Positions 31,608 to 39,319 of a stretch of 39,602 nucleotides of DNA are shown here, piece by piece (within the stretch, counting starts at the first letter, position 1; each line of letters opens with the position of its first letter). The DNA comes from a virus. The notes beneath the pieces are model-generated. The model worked only from the letters and a program-made list of their open reading frames with translations, searched no databases and was not told the origin of the DNA. A program made the position numbers and the translations under genes. The stretch lies in the IMG/VR virus record IMGVR_UViG_3300035670_000556, positions 1 to 39,602 of that record. One strand, written 5' to 3'.

Positions 31608-31951
31608 ACCTGACCAACATAATCGCCGCGCTGATCGCCATTGAAAGCAGCGGAAACGACCTTGCAATCGGCGACGGCGGAAAAGCCATCGGCCCGCTTC
31701 AAATCCACCGCGAAGTCATCGCGGACGTGAACCGGATCACCGGAAAGCGTTACGAGTGGCAACGCATGACGAACCGCGTGGAGGCGTCCGAAGTGTGCGC
31801 CGCATATCTCACCCACTACGCCACGGAAAAGCGCCTAGGAAGGCGGCCAAGGCCCGAAGATATGGCCAGGATCTGGAACGGTGGCCCGAATGGGTTCAAA
31901 AAGAAGGCAACGGACGGTTACGCGAGGAAGTTTCACAGTTTGACCAAGTAA
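31604..31951 (+). CDS. transglycosylase-type lysin (minimal)
   Basis: A protein of 115 residues with the lysozyme-like fold pattern: AALIAIESSGND places the catalytic glutamate at Glu14, AIGPLQIHREV follows, and MARIWNGGPNG near residue 87 is a family motif. It would cut peptidoglycan glycan strands. There is no signal peptide or cell-wall-binding domain. It lies among replication and helicase genes, far from the membrane-protein cluster at 15.5-16.7 kb that may carry holin function. Confidence 0.75.
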   Translation: MNLTNIIAALIAIESSGNDLAIGDGGKAIGPLQIHREVIADVNRITGKRYEWQRMTNRVEASEVCAAYLTHYATEKRLGRRPRPEDMARIWNGGPNGFKKKATDGYARKFHSLTK

Positions 31952-31971
31952 AAGACAACCAACGCAAAAGC

Positions 31972-33381
31972 ATGAACTACGCGGACTTTATACATCGAAA
32001 AACACAATTGGACGGAGACTTCGGCTTTGCTCCGTCTTTTTTCCCAGATGCCTCTTTTGATTTTCAGCGGGCATTGATCGATTGGGCGGTCCGCAAGGGA
32101 CGCGCTGCAATCTTCGCCGATTGCGGAATGGGCAAGACGCTCATGCAACTTGCATTTGCCGAAAACGTGGTCAGAAAAACCAATCGGCCGGTTTTAGTTT
32201 TAACACCGCTTGCCGTTGGCGCTCAGTCGGCAAAGGAGGCGGCCAAGTTTGGGATTGAGGCTTTCCATTGCAGGGACGGAAACCACGGCAACAAGGCAAG
32301 GGTTGTCATCACGAACTATGAACGGTTGCACTATTTCAACGCATCGGACTTTGACGGGACAGTGTGTGATGAGTCCTCAATCTTGAAAAACTTTGACGGA
32401 TCAACAAAGGAGCACGTCACGCGGTTTATGGCAAAGCAGCCTTACCGATTGCTTTGCACGGCAACTGCCGCGCCAAATGATTACGTTGAGCTTGGCACAA
32501 GCTCGGAGGCCCTGGGTCACTTGCCATACTTGGAAATGCTCAAAAAGTTTTTCAAGAATGACTCCAATACATTCGCAAGAGGTGGAAACAATGGAAAAGG
32601 GGCAAGGCGTTTCATTGTTCACGGCGGAGAGGGCGGCAAGTGGAGGTTCCGAGGTCATGCCGAGCGCGACTTCTGGCGATGGGTTTGCTCATGGGCAAGG
32701 GCTGTCAGAAAGCCGTCTGACATTGGTTTTAATGACGGGACACTTGTATTGCCACCGCTGAAAACACAAGAGCACGTCATCAGGTCAGAGAGCAAGCCTG
32801 AGGGGATGCTTTTTGCGCTCCCTTCATTCGGTTTGCAGGAAGAGCGGGCAGAAAACAGGCGCACACTTCAGGACAGATGCGGAAAGGCTGCGGAGTTAAT
32901 TGGAGCAACTTCTGACCATTCTATTGCGTGGTGCCATCTTAACTGCGAAGGGGATGAACTAGAGAAGATGATTCCTCAATCGCAGCAAATCAGCGGACGC
33001 GATTCGGACGATGAAAAGGAGGAGAAAATCGAATGGTTTATATCAGGTCCGGAATCAAAGCGGGTTCTAATAAGCAAGCCAACCGTTCTAGGATTTGGCC
33101 TTAACCTTCAACACTGCGCCCATCAGACCTTTTTTCCGTCACACTCTTTTGAGCAATACTATCAAAGCGTGCGTAGGTCTTGGCGCTTTGGCCAGAAGTC
33201 TCCGGTCACGGTTGACCTAATAACATCGGACGGAAACGCAGGGGTTTTGGCCAATTTGCAGAGGAAATCCGCTGCCGCTGAGCAAATGTTTGCGACACTT
33301 GTCGATCTAATGAACAACGAATTGAGGCTCAACAAATCTCAAATGCATGAAACGAAAATCACAATCCCACAATGGCTATGA
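31972..33381 (+). CDS. DEAD/SNF2-like superfamily 2 helicase
   Basis: A protein of 469 residues. Walker A CGMGKT (51-56), a DExx-type motif VCDES (131-135), TAT (motif III) and, in the C-terminal half, LGFGLNLQHC and QSVRRSWRFGQ (motif VI) define a SNF2-type ATPase/helicase. ATG 31972 is preferred; the upstream open part overlaps the lysin gene and has no helicase features. It is translationally joined to a DNA methyltransferase, a common phage pairing, and may remodel DNA for modification or replication. Confidence 0.87.
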   Translation: MNYADFIHRKTQLDGDFGFAPSFFPDASFDFQRALIDWAVRKGRAAIFADCGMGKTLMQLAFAENVVRKTNRPVLVLTPLAVGAQSAKEAAKFGIEAFHCRDGNHGNKARVVITNYERLHYFNASDFDGTVCDESSILKNFDGSTKEHVTRFMAKQPYRLLCTATAAPNDYVELGTSSEALGHLPYLEMLKKFFKNDSNTFARGGNNGKGARRFIVHGGEGGKWRFRGHAERDFWRWVCSWARAVRKPSDIGFNDGTLVLPPLKTQEHVIRSESKPEGMLFALPSFGLQEERAENRRTLQDRCGKAAELIGATSDHSIAWCHLNCEGDELEKMIPQSQQISGRDSDDEKEEKIEWFISGPESKRVLISKPTVLGFGLNLQHCAHQTFFPSHSFEQYYQSVRRSWRFGQKSPVTVDLITSDGNAGVLANLQRKSAAAEQMFATLVDLMNNELRLNKSQMHETKITIPQWL

Positions 33382-34373
33382 GTGACACCGCAAAAGAAAT
33401 CATCACGAACAACTACGCGTTGTATAATGGAGACTGTATTGAAGGAATGGCAAAGTTGCCGGACAAGTGCGTTGACCTTTCTGTATATTCTCCGCCATTT
33501 GCTGGGCTCTACAATTACAGCTCAGACGAACGCGATTTGAGCAACTGCGTTGATAGTGACGAGTTTTGGGAGCATTACGGCTACGTGATCGATGAGGTTT
33601 CTAGGCTTACAAAACCGGGCAGAATAACAGCGGTCCATGTTACAGACATCCCGACAACCTGCAACGCTGGCGGGCATGCTATAGACATGCCGGGCGAAAC
33701 TGTAAGGCAGCACGAAAAGCGAGGCTTTAGGTTCATGGGCCGGCACGCCATTTGGAAGGAACCGCTTGGAGTTCGGCTTCGCACAATGGCAAAGGGGCTG
33801 GCACATAAGACAATCGTGGAGGATTCAAGCCTGTGCGACCTTGCCCATGCTGACTACGTGATGCTTTTCAGGCGTAACGGAGAAAACCAAACGCCGGTCA
33901 CCCACCCAACCGGCCTCCATTCCTACGCAGGTGAAAGGCAAATCCCTCATGAGCTTCTGACATACAAAGGCTACACAGGGAAGCAGACGGAAAACCGCTT
34001 TTCGCATTGGATTTGGAGGCAATACGCATCCGCTTTTTGGGATGACATTAGGCTTGAGCGCGTCTTGCCGTTCAAGGACTGCAAAGATCCGGACGATGAA
34101 AAGCACGTCCACCCGTTGCAATTGGATGTAATCGAAAGGATTGTTGTCCTTCGATCAAACCCTGGTGAAACAGTGCTGACCCCATTCATGGGCGTTGGTT
34201 CCGAGGCTTACGGGGCAATTATCAATGGTCGAAAGGCAATTGGTTTTGAACTCAAGAACGCTTACTTCCGCCAAGCCGTCGCCAACTGCGAACACGCTGC
34301 CAAGGGTCATGCGGTTGAGGAAATGCCGCTTTTTGGGTCACTCATTGAGTCCGATGAAATCGCAGACTTATGA
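33378..34373 (+). CDS. DNA methyltransferase (N4/N6, beta-type order)
   Basis: A protein of 331 residues (333 if ATG 33372 is used). Motif IV is SPPF (residues about 38-41) and motif I FMGVGSEAYGAI is near the C-terminus, the order of beta-group amino methyltransferases (N6-adenine or N4-cytosine). Other family blocks are present (RDLSNC, SRLTKPGRITAVH, GRKAIGFELK). SPPF instead of DPPY/NPPY is usual in this phage branch. It may protect phage DNA from restriction. ATG 33378 makes the usual ATGA overlap with the helicase. Confidence 0.88.
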   Translation: MSDTAKEIITNNYALYNGDCIEGMAKLPDKCVDLSVYSPPFAGLYNYSSDERDLSNCVDSDEFWEHYGYVIDEVSRLTKPGRITAVHVTDIPTTCNAGGHAIDMPGETVRQHEKRGFRFMGRHAIWKEPLGVRLRTMAKGLAHKTIVEDSSLCDLAHADYVMLFRRNGENQTPVTHPTGLHSYAGERQIPHELLTYKGYTGKQTENRFSHWIWRQYASAFWDDIRLERVLPFKDCKDPDDEKHVHPLQLDVIERIVVLRSNPGETVLTPFMGVGSEAYGAIINGRKAIGFELKNAYFRQAVANCEHAAKGHAVEEMPLFGSLIESDEIADL

Positions 34374-34540
34374 CCGCCGAAGAAATCAAAGCCGAGGCCA
34401 GATACCGCTACTTTGAGCGGCTCGGAATCCTCTGCGGGTTGGATGAAGCAACCAACGAAGAACTGGAAATTGCACGACAGGAGCATGACGACTACGTGCG
34501 CCGGATGAACACGGACCAACGGATTAGGGAGTTATTTTGA
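34370..34540 (+). CDS. small acidic helical protein
   Basis: A 56-residue ORF starting at ATG 34370 in an ATGA overlap with the methyltransferase stop. It is helical and charged (TAEEIKAEARYRYFERLG; ATNEELEIARQEHDDYVRRM). It is tightly packed between two genes and in the coding direction, so it is likely real. Function unknown. Confidence 0.55.
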   Translation: MTAEEIKAEARYRYFERLGILCGLDEATNEELEIARQEHDDYVRRMNTDQRIRELF

Positions 34541-34541
34541 T

Positions 34542-34775
34542 ATGACACAAAAAAGCAAACGCATGAAATCGGACTTTGAGGCTTGGTTTGAGGAGCAGTT
34601 TGGGAAGAGACCAATAAGTGAAGCAAGACATTGCCAGCTTGTTGAAACTACAATCCCGGGTCTGGAATATAAACTGTCTAAAGCCAGACGTGAAGTCGAA
34701 GACTACGGAATATGGCATCGCGCAAAGCGGGCCGCGTCATTCGCGTGGCAGGCAAGAGAGAGGCTAGGCAAGTGA
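34542..34775 (+). CDS. small basic helical protein
   Basis: A protein of 77 residues, helical and basic (FEAWFEEQFGKRPISEARHC; KLSKARREVEDYGIWHRAKR). It starts one base after the previous stop. It resembles no family I can name with certainty. Function unknown. Confidence 0.55.
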   Translation: MTQKSKRMKSDFEAWFEEQFGKRPISEARHCQLVETTIPGLEYKLSKARREVEDYGIWHRAKRAASFAWQARERLGK

Positions 34776-34788
34776 AAGGTGAAAACCA

Positions 34789-35172
34789 ATGACACAGCTT
34801 GAAAAAGACATCCAAGACGCCATGGAGTGGAGTGCTCCGGCAAAGTTGATTGACCAGCCAGGACAAGGTGACGGATGGCGCCATTGCCTGCGGAGGCTGG
34901 CAAACGAGTGCATTCGGTTGCGGGCATTGGAACGGGAGCTGGAATCGGCATTGGTGGGGCTATTTCGGAATCCAATGCCTCACGACCTTATCGCAATTCG
35001 GAGATCCGTTGACCGCGATTTTGGTGGAGATGATGAGCTTGCGCGCGAAAGCATGGAGTCGTGGTGTTCGCAGGACTACCTAGAGGAGCGAATGGCAATC
35101 CATAGAAACGCATGGCACAACGCTGCCGAGGTTATTCAGAGGCATAAATCCCAAAAACAGGTTGACCGTTAG
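34789..35172 (+). CDS. helical hypothetical protein with ERELESA motif
   Basis: A protein of 127 residues. The segment LANECIRLRALERELESALV recalls the repeated ERELA units of the 2263 and 5062 genes, so it may be a distant relative of that coiled-coil family. A GAAAGGTGAAAACC stretch upstream may serve as ribosome binding site. The stop lies next to the operator-like palindrome at 35162. Function unknown. Confidence 0.55.
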   Translation: MTQLEKDIQDAMEWSAPAKLIDQPGQGDGWRHCLRRLANECIRLRALERELESALVGLFRNPMPHDLIAIRRSVDRDFGGDDELARESMESWCSQDYLEERMAIHRNAWHNAAEVIQRHKSQKQVDR

Positions 35173-35190
35173 CGTTAACTGTCAATACTG
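35162..35190 (+). promoter_or_regulatory. promoter overlapping an operator-like palindrome
   Basis: TTGACC at 35162-35167 (five of six to TTGACA) and AATACT at 35184-35189 (four of six to TATAAT) with a 16-base spacer form a promoter candidate. The spacer region is an imperfect palindrome: TTGACCGTTAG at left and, read on the other strand, TTGACAGTTAA at right (nine of eleven), 35162-35185. This could bind a dimeric repressor or activator. It drives sequence that forms a structured RNA ending at a terminator. Confidence 0.5.
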
Positions 35191-35332
35191 GCCCCAGCAG
35201 CGCAAGGCGTGAGAACCTAGCGGGGCTAACTACAACAAGCGATGAAACATCAACTTTTCCCCACCCTTACAGGGATACGTCGCGGACCGCTTGCCGTGAG
35301 TTCTCACCCCTGTTTGCGGTGGGGTTTTTGTT
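35191..35332 (+). ncRNA. candidate structured noncoding RNA
   Basis: From about 35191 to the terminator, no ORF is supported, but the RNA would be strongly structured: GCCCC (35191-35195) with GGGGC (35222-35226), GTGAGAAC (35209-35216) with GTTCTCAC (35300-35307, 8 bp), and CCCCACC near 35260 with GGTGGGG near 35319-35324. These pairings partly exclude each other, as in a switching leader. Promoter upstream and terminator downstream define a unit of about 140 bases. It may be a free small RNA or a leader for the genes after it. Confidence 0.5.
35306..35332 (+). terminator. intrinsic terminator upstream of modification genes
   Basis: ACCCC (35306-35310), a 10-base loop and GGGGT (35321-35325), continuing as TTTTTGTTT, form an intrinsic terminator; an alternative longer 7-bp pairing of GGTGGGG with CCCCACC at about 35260 is possible. 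It ends about ten bases before the next start, so downstream genes depend on readthrough or on a regulated choice between the two folds. Confidence 0.72.
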
Positions 35333-35342
35333 TCTTAATCCG

Positions 35343-35546
35343 ATGAAATCTTTCCAAAAACGCAGGCATGGGTCGTGCAGGTTTTCCACCTATTTCAAGA
35401 ACGAATGGTTTGATCCGGCAATTCAGTCGTGGCGTCCGGTTCAAAAAACATTTGAGACAATCGGCCTTGCTAATCTAGCCAAGGCGCCAGGAAAAACGTG
35501 GCGCACATTCGAGGTGTCAGAGTCTGGAAGGAGGTTGCTTCCGTGA
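35343..35546 (+). CDS. small basic protein before glycosyltransferase pair
   Basis: A protein of 67 residues, basic with aromatics (KSFQKRRHGSCRFSTYFKNE; KTWRTFEVSESGRRLL). ATG 35343 follows the terminator directly. It is coupled to the next gene by a GTGA overlap. No family is recognised. Given its neighbours, a role in the DNA modification locus is possible. Confidence 0.5.
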   Translation: MKSFQKRRHGSCRFSTYFKNEWFDPAIQSWRPVQKTFETIGLANLAKAPGKTWRTFEVSESGRRLLP

Positions 35547-35944
35547 AACAGTTCACAATGTTTGGCTCCGAATCCGACGAGCCGAAAAAATATTCTGCAA
35601 AGATTGAGGCTCCGATTTACGAACCGAAAAAACCAGCGCCAGACATCAGGACGCTTTGCAATGACGGAAAAACGAAGGCTCTACTCATCGAGATTGAAGA
35701 GTCTGGACTGCCCGAAACAGAAAAGGCTTATCTTCGCGCCGCAGCCCATCGCCACACGGTTTTTAATTACGAGATGGCCGCCGACTACTACGCCTGCGCA
35801 TCGCCAGAAATGCAGCGGCTCATGGAAAGATCGGCGCTTGTCATTATTGATTTTGACGCAGCAATCGAAAGCGGTTTTGTGAGGCTTTGCGACGAAATCA
35901 AAACCCAGTTTTTGGAGGAATACGCAGATGAAAAAGCTTCCTGA
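35543..35944 (+). CDS. conserved partner protein of phage glycosyltransferase
   Basis: A protein of 133 residues starting with GTG. The C-terminal part (HTVFNYEMAADYYACASPEM then RSALVIIDFDAAIESGFVRL) matches a family repeatedly seen beside the glycosyltransferase type that follows here, in many phages. It is helical, without catalytic motifs that I can name. It overlaps the glycosyltransferase gene by 17 bases. It could load or target the enzyme. This link is from recalled gene context, not from a search. Confidence 0.6.
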   Translation: MKQFTMFGSESDEPKKYSAKIEAPIYEPKKPAPDIRTLCNDGKTKALLIEIEESGLPETEKAYLRAAAHRHTVFNYEMAADYYACASPEMQRLMERSALVIIDFDAAIESGFVRLCDEIKTQFLEEYADEKAS

Positions 35945-36773
35945 TACGTTTGCCGTCTTCATCCTGACGCACGGGAGGCCGGATAACGTCATCACGTTTA
36001 AGACGCTCCAAAAGTGCGGATATACAGGAAAGCTGTTCTTTATTGTGGATGACGAGGACAAGGCGGTTGACAGATACATTGCCAACTTTGGGCGCGAGCG
36101 CGTGATTGTGTTCCGAAAAAAAGATGTTGCTGACGCCTGCGACGAGGGAAACAACTTCGACGAGAGGCGGACGATCCTAATGGCTCGCAACGCCTGCTTT
36201 AATATAGCGAAAGCAATTGGCGTAACGCACTTTTTGCAGCTAGATGATGATTATTACTACTTTGGCTATCGCTTTGAGAGCGGAGCGAGGAAAATCACCA
36301 ATATTAACGCCGTCTTTGCAACTATCTTGAGATACCACAAGGCAACGAACATTACTTCCATCGCATTCGGGCAAGGCGGAGACCACATCGGCGGGTTTTC
36401 TGGAATCAAATTAAAACGGAAGTGCATGAACTCTTTCTTTTGCTCAACCGAGCGCCAATTTCGATTCGTTGGCGCTATGAATGAGGATGTAAACACGTTC
36501 ACAACAATCGGCAGTAGGGGAGGCATCTTCTTGACGTTTACAGGGCTACAACTTGACCAAAAAGACACGCAATCTCAATCGAGCGGAATCACCGAAATGT
36601 ATCTAAGATTTGGGACATACTGCAAAGCCTTCACCACCGTAATGATGATGCCGGGCAGCGTTAAGGTTTCAATGATGAGAAGCAAAAACCCGAGGATTCA
36701 CCACTCAATCGATTGGAAGGCAACCGTCCCATGCATTGTTCGGGAAACGCACAGAAAACAGAACGCATTATGA
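35928..36773 (+). CDS. TAGT-like (TET/JBP-associated type) DNA glycosyltransferase candidate
   Basis: A GT-A-like protein of 281 residues. FILTHGRPDN (11-20) is a family motif at the first strand, HFLQLDDDYYYFGYRF (101-116) holds the metal/nucleotide-sugar DDD at 106-108, and FVGAMNEDVNTFTTIGSRGG (180-199) carries a second acidic motif (NED at 185-187) typical of this group, followed by NPRIHH. Such enzymes are proposed to glycosylate modified bases in phage DNA. No TET/JBP hydroxylase is visible in the window, so the accepting base is unknown. ATGAAAAAG at 35928 overlaps the partner gene. Confidence 0.78.
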   Translation: MKKLPDTFAVFILTHGRPDNVITFKTLQKCGYTGKLFFIVDDEDKAVDRYIANFGRERVIVFRKKDVADACDEGNNFDERRTILMARNACFNIAKAIGVTHFLQLDDDYYYFGYRFESGARKITNINAVFATILRYHKATNITSIAFGQGGDHIGGFSGIKLKRKCMNSFFCSTERQFRFVGAMNEDVNTFTTIGSRGGIFLTFTGLQLDQKDTQSQSSGITEMYLRFGTYCKAFTTVMMMPGSVKVSMMRSKNPRIHHSIDWKATVPCIVRETHRKQNAL

Positions 36774-37492
36774 TCGTGGAACCGGACTTTTTGGACCACT
36801 GGAAAACAAGAATGCTAGTCCGCCTGCTAGGGACCGAAACCGCTCCACTTTGCGTGATCCGACTTTGGGCACATTGCCAGCAGAGAAAAACCGACCGGTT
36901 TACCGGCTGGATACCGGACGTTTTGGCGTCGGTTTGCCGGTGGGATGGCGACGGGAAAACCCTGTGGGATGCAATGCTGCAAACCTTCATCGAAAAGGAC
37001 GGCGAAACCGTGATAGTTCACGACTGGGCAATGTCCAACGCGAGCCTGATTTCCGCTTGGGAAAACGGCAAAAAAGGGGGCAGGCCGACAGTTTTGAAAC
37101 CGGCAGGAAACCGACCGGTTATCCGACCGGTATCCTACCGGGTAACCGATAGAGAAGATAGAATAGATAGAGAAGAGAAGACAAACACAACGGCTTCGCC
37201 TTGGATTGTTGGCTTCGGACTTGAGTTACCTGAAAGACTTCGGACGGACCAATGCCTTAACGCCGTGAAGCTGTGGTTAGCGCATAAAGCTGAAAAACGG
37301 CAATCCTACAAGCCGACAGGCTTAAAGATGGCTCTGACAAAGTGGTCGAACGAGTTTTCCGCTGAAACCTTCCCGTCAGCCGTTGAAAACTCAATCGCTT
37401 CCGGATGGGTCGGAATCTATCAGTCCAAGGAAAAGGTTGAGCCCAAAGCGACACCCGACTCCGACAAGATTTCAATTTTTGACTGCCTGTGA
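36770..37492 (+). CDS. replication initiator/organiser protein
   Basis: A protein of 240 residues. The N-terminal DFLDHWKTRMLVRLLGTETA followed by VIRLWAHCQQRKTDRF is typical of phage replisome organisers with a winged-helix domain; GKKGGRP is the linker, and the C-terminal part (KLWLAHKAEKRQSYKPTGLK...WSNEF) resembles the DnaB-contacting domain. It lies directly before the DnaB-type helicase, as initiator/loader genes usually do. Start ATG 36770 overlaps the glycosyltransferase stop; the end overlaps the helicase start (GTGA). Confidence 0.78.
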   Translation: MIVEPDFLDHWKTRMLVRLLGTETAPLCVIRLWAHCQQRKTDRFTGWIPDVLASVCRWDGDGKTLWDAMLQTFIEKDGETVIVHDWAMSNASLISAWENGKKGGRPTVLKPAGNRPVIRPVSYRVTDREDRIDREEKTNTTASPWIVGFGLELPERLRTDQCLNAVKLWLAHKAEKRQSYKPTGLKMALTKWSNEFSAETFPSAVENSIASGWVGIYQSKEKVEPKATPDSDKISIFDCL

Positions 37493-38823
37493 GCGACATC
37501 CCACCAAACTCGCCAGAAGCAGAGGCTGGAGTCTTGGGTTGCCTAATCCAATCGCCAGTTGACGCAATGGAGGCTTGCCAAGCCAAGTCGGCATCCGACT
37601 CGGATTTCTACGACAACCGCAATGCAGACATTTTTAATGCGATTTGCGGAATGATCGAAAATCAGCGCCCGGTTGACAGCCTGACGCTATTTCAAACCCT
37701 AAAGGACGAAGGCAAGGCGGAGCGAATTGGTGGAGTTGGCTACATTTCTGAATTGATAGAAGCGGCACCGAGCCCAGAAAACGTCAACTACTGGCTCGAA
37801 ATCCTGAAGGAAAAGGCAACCCTTCGCAGAATCGTTAAAGCGTGCTTTGAGTATCAATCCAAGGCAAAGGCAACAAACGCGAGCCATGAGGCAATTCTGA
37901 GCGATTTCGAGGCATCCATTGCAAGTATCCGGACAGGCATTGGCCACGTTTCAAGGATTGTTGAACCAAAGGAGGCCGTCAGGAGGATGACAAACGACAT
38001 TGAAACCAGGTTCAAGCTGCAGGGCCAGCTTTCCGGAATCGGCACCGGACTTTACGGGTTGGATGCAATCACAAATGGGCTGCAACTGGGCGAAATGTCC
38101 ATAATCGGAGCCAGACCAAGCGCAGGGAAAACGGCAATTGCCTGTTCGATTGTTGAGCAGGCGTGCTTGCGCGATGGCGTGCCGACCGCGATTGTAACCC
38201 TTGAAATGCCAGAAAAGGCATTGCTCAGAAGGCTTTGCGCTTCTTGGGCAAAGCTGGACAGCCAGGCGTTGCGGTCAGGAAAGCTAACCAATGGAGACTT
38301 CAAGGCGATTGCGGCCTTCAACGCTTTGACGGCAAAATCACCACTCTACTTCGTAAACGGAGTGTCAGGCATGTCGATCGATCAAATTGAGGCCGATGTA
38401 AAGCGGCTGGTGAAACTTTACGGGGTCAAACTCGTCGTGATTGATTACCTACAGAAGATCAAATCCAAGAGCACGCACGAAAAAAGAACCTACGAGGTAG
38501 GCTCAGTGAGCCAGTCGGTCAAAGGGTTAGCCGATTCGCTTGGAGTCGCAATACTAACGCTTGCCCAGCTAAACAGAGAGCCAGACAAGGGCAACGAAAA
38601 GGGCAGGCTTCCAAGGCTTTCGGATTTGGCAGACTCGGCACAAATAGAACGAGACGGAGACTTGATAGGTTTACTTCATAGAACGAAAACAGAGAAAGAC
38701 CCGAAAGGGGAAAACGCAAAACTCATCATCGCAAAGCAAAGAGACGGTGACATTGGAATCGTAGACCTTAGATTTATCCCTAGGCATTGCTCTTTCGTAT
38801 GTGAATCACCAATCGAATACTAG
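37489..38823 (+). CDS. dnaB: replicative DnaB-like helicase
   Basis: A protein of 444 residues beginning with GTG. The N-terminal PPNSPEAEAGVLGCLI and KDEGKAERIGGVGYISEL regions belong to the DnaB N-domain; Walker A GARPSAGKT is at 207-215, Walker B VVIDYLQ at 316-322, and LSDLADSAQIERDGDLIGLLHR closes the RecA-like core. It unwinds DNA at the phage fork. The length is usual for phage DnaB. Confidence 0.95.
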   Translation: MSDIPPNSPEAEAGVLGCLIQSPVDAMEACQAKSASDSDFYDNRNADIFNAICGMIENQRPVDSLTLFQTLKDEGKAERIGGVGYISELIEAAPSPENVNYWLEILKEKATLRRIVKACFEYQSKAKATNASHEAILSDFEASIASIRTGIGHVSRIVEPKEAVRRMTNDIETRFKLQGQLSGIGTGLYGLDAITNGLQLGEMSIIGARPSAGKTAIACSIVEQACLRDGVPTAIVTLEMPEKALLRRLCASWAKLDSQALRSGKLTNGDFKAIAAFNALTAKSPLYFVNGVSGMSIDQIEADVKRLVKLYGVKLVVIDYLQKIKSKSTHEKRTYEVGSVSQSVKGLADSLGVAILTLAQLNREPDKGNEKGRLPRLSDLADSAQIERDGDLIGLLHRTKTEKDPKGENAKLIIAKQRDGDIGIVDLRFIPRHCSFVCESPIEY

Positions 38824-38824
38824 C

Positions 38825-38992
38825 ATGAAACTAACCAGAAAAGAGGAATCCAAAATCAACCGAGTCATCAGCCTGCGGAAACATTTCCGGATTTGGTGGG
38901 ATGAACTCACACGAACCAATCCATGCCTTGCGAGTCCGGAACATGAAATGATCGCATGGTCAGCATTTCAGGCAGGGAGGGGATGCAAATGA
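38825..38992 (+). CDS. small basic protein
   Basis: A protein of 55 residues with MKLTRKEESKINRVISLRKH and a WWDELTR segment. ATG 38825 lies just after the helicase stop in TAGCATGAAA context, the same start pattern as elsewhere in this region. It overlaps the next gene by ATGA. Function unknown. Confidence 0.5.
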   Translation: MKLTRKEESKINRVISLRKHFRIWWDELTRTNPCLASPEHEMIAWSAFQAGRGCK

Positions 38993-39150
38993 GCGCCGAT
39001 AAAAAGACATGCGGCAACTGCCAAAGTTGTGACATCAAAAGGCAGGAAGGCTTTTGCCTAGCGAAATACATGGAGGTCAATCCCAAGTGGGAAGCGTGTC
39101 ACCAATGGAAACCAATCGGCAAACCAACGAGGAAGCATGAGCGCAATTAG
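38989..39150 (+). CDS. small cysteine-rich zinc-binding protein
   Basis: A protein of 53 residues: TCGNCQSCDIKRQEGFCLA then PKWEACHQWKP. The CxxCxxC pattern plus two later Cys suggests a zinc finger-like fold. Its start overlaps the previous gene (ATGA) and its end overlaps the next start. Function unknown. Confidence 0.55.
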   Translation: MSADKKTCGNCQSCDIKRQEGFCLAKYMEVNPKWEACHQWKPIGKPTRKHERN

Positions 39151-39319
39151 CCAGCAACGCGAGCCAGTCATACTCAACACCTACAAAGGCTGGAAACTGG
39201 ACGAGGCAATCAAGCGCAACACAACGTTGCACGCGATAGAGATGCAGATTAGCAGGGGAGTCATTAAGACGCCAAAGCTGTTAAAGAAAAACAAGCGGGT
39301 CTTTTACGTGATCGCATGA
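39137..39319 (+). CDS. small hypothetical protein
   Basis: A protein of 60 residues, MSAISQQREPVILNTYKGWK then EAIKRNTTLHAIEMQISRG. It is probably helical with a basic C-terminus (TPKLLKKNKRVFYVIA). The start has AGGAAGC just upstream. It overlaps the next start by ATGA. Function unknown. Confidence 0.5.
   Translation: MSAISQQREPVILNTYKGWKLDEAIKRNTTLHAIEMQISRGVIKTPKLLKKNKRVFYVIA

Noticed and set aside
37080-37150. Repeated CCGACCGGTT-like units in the replication initiator gene as replication-origin iterons
   Set aside because: Units are few, irregular and fit normal coding of NRPVIRPVSYRV; an origin inside this gene is possible but not supported.
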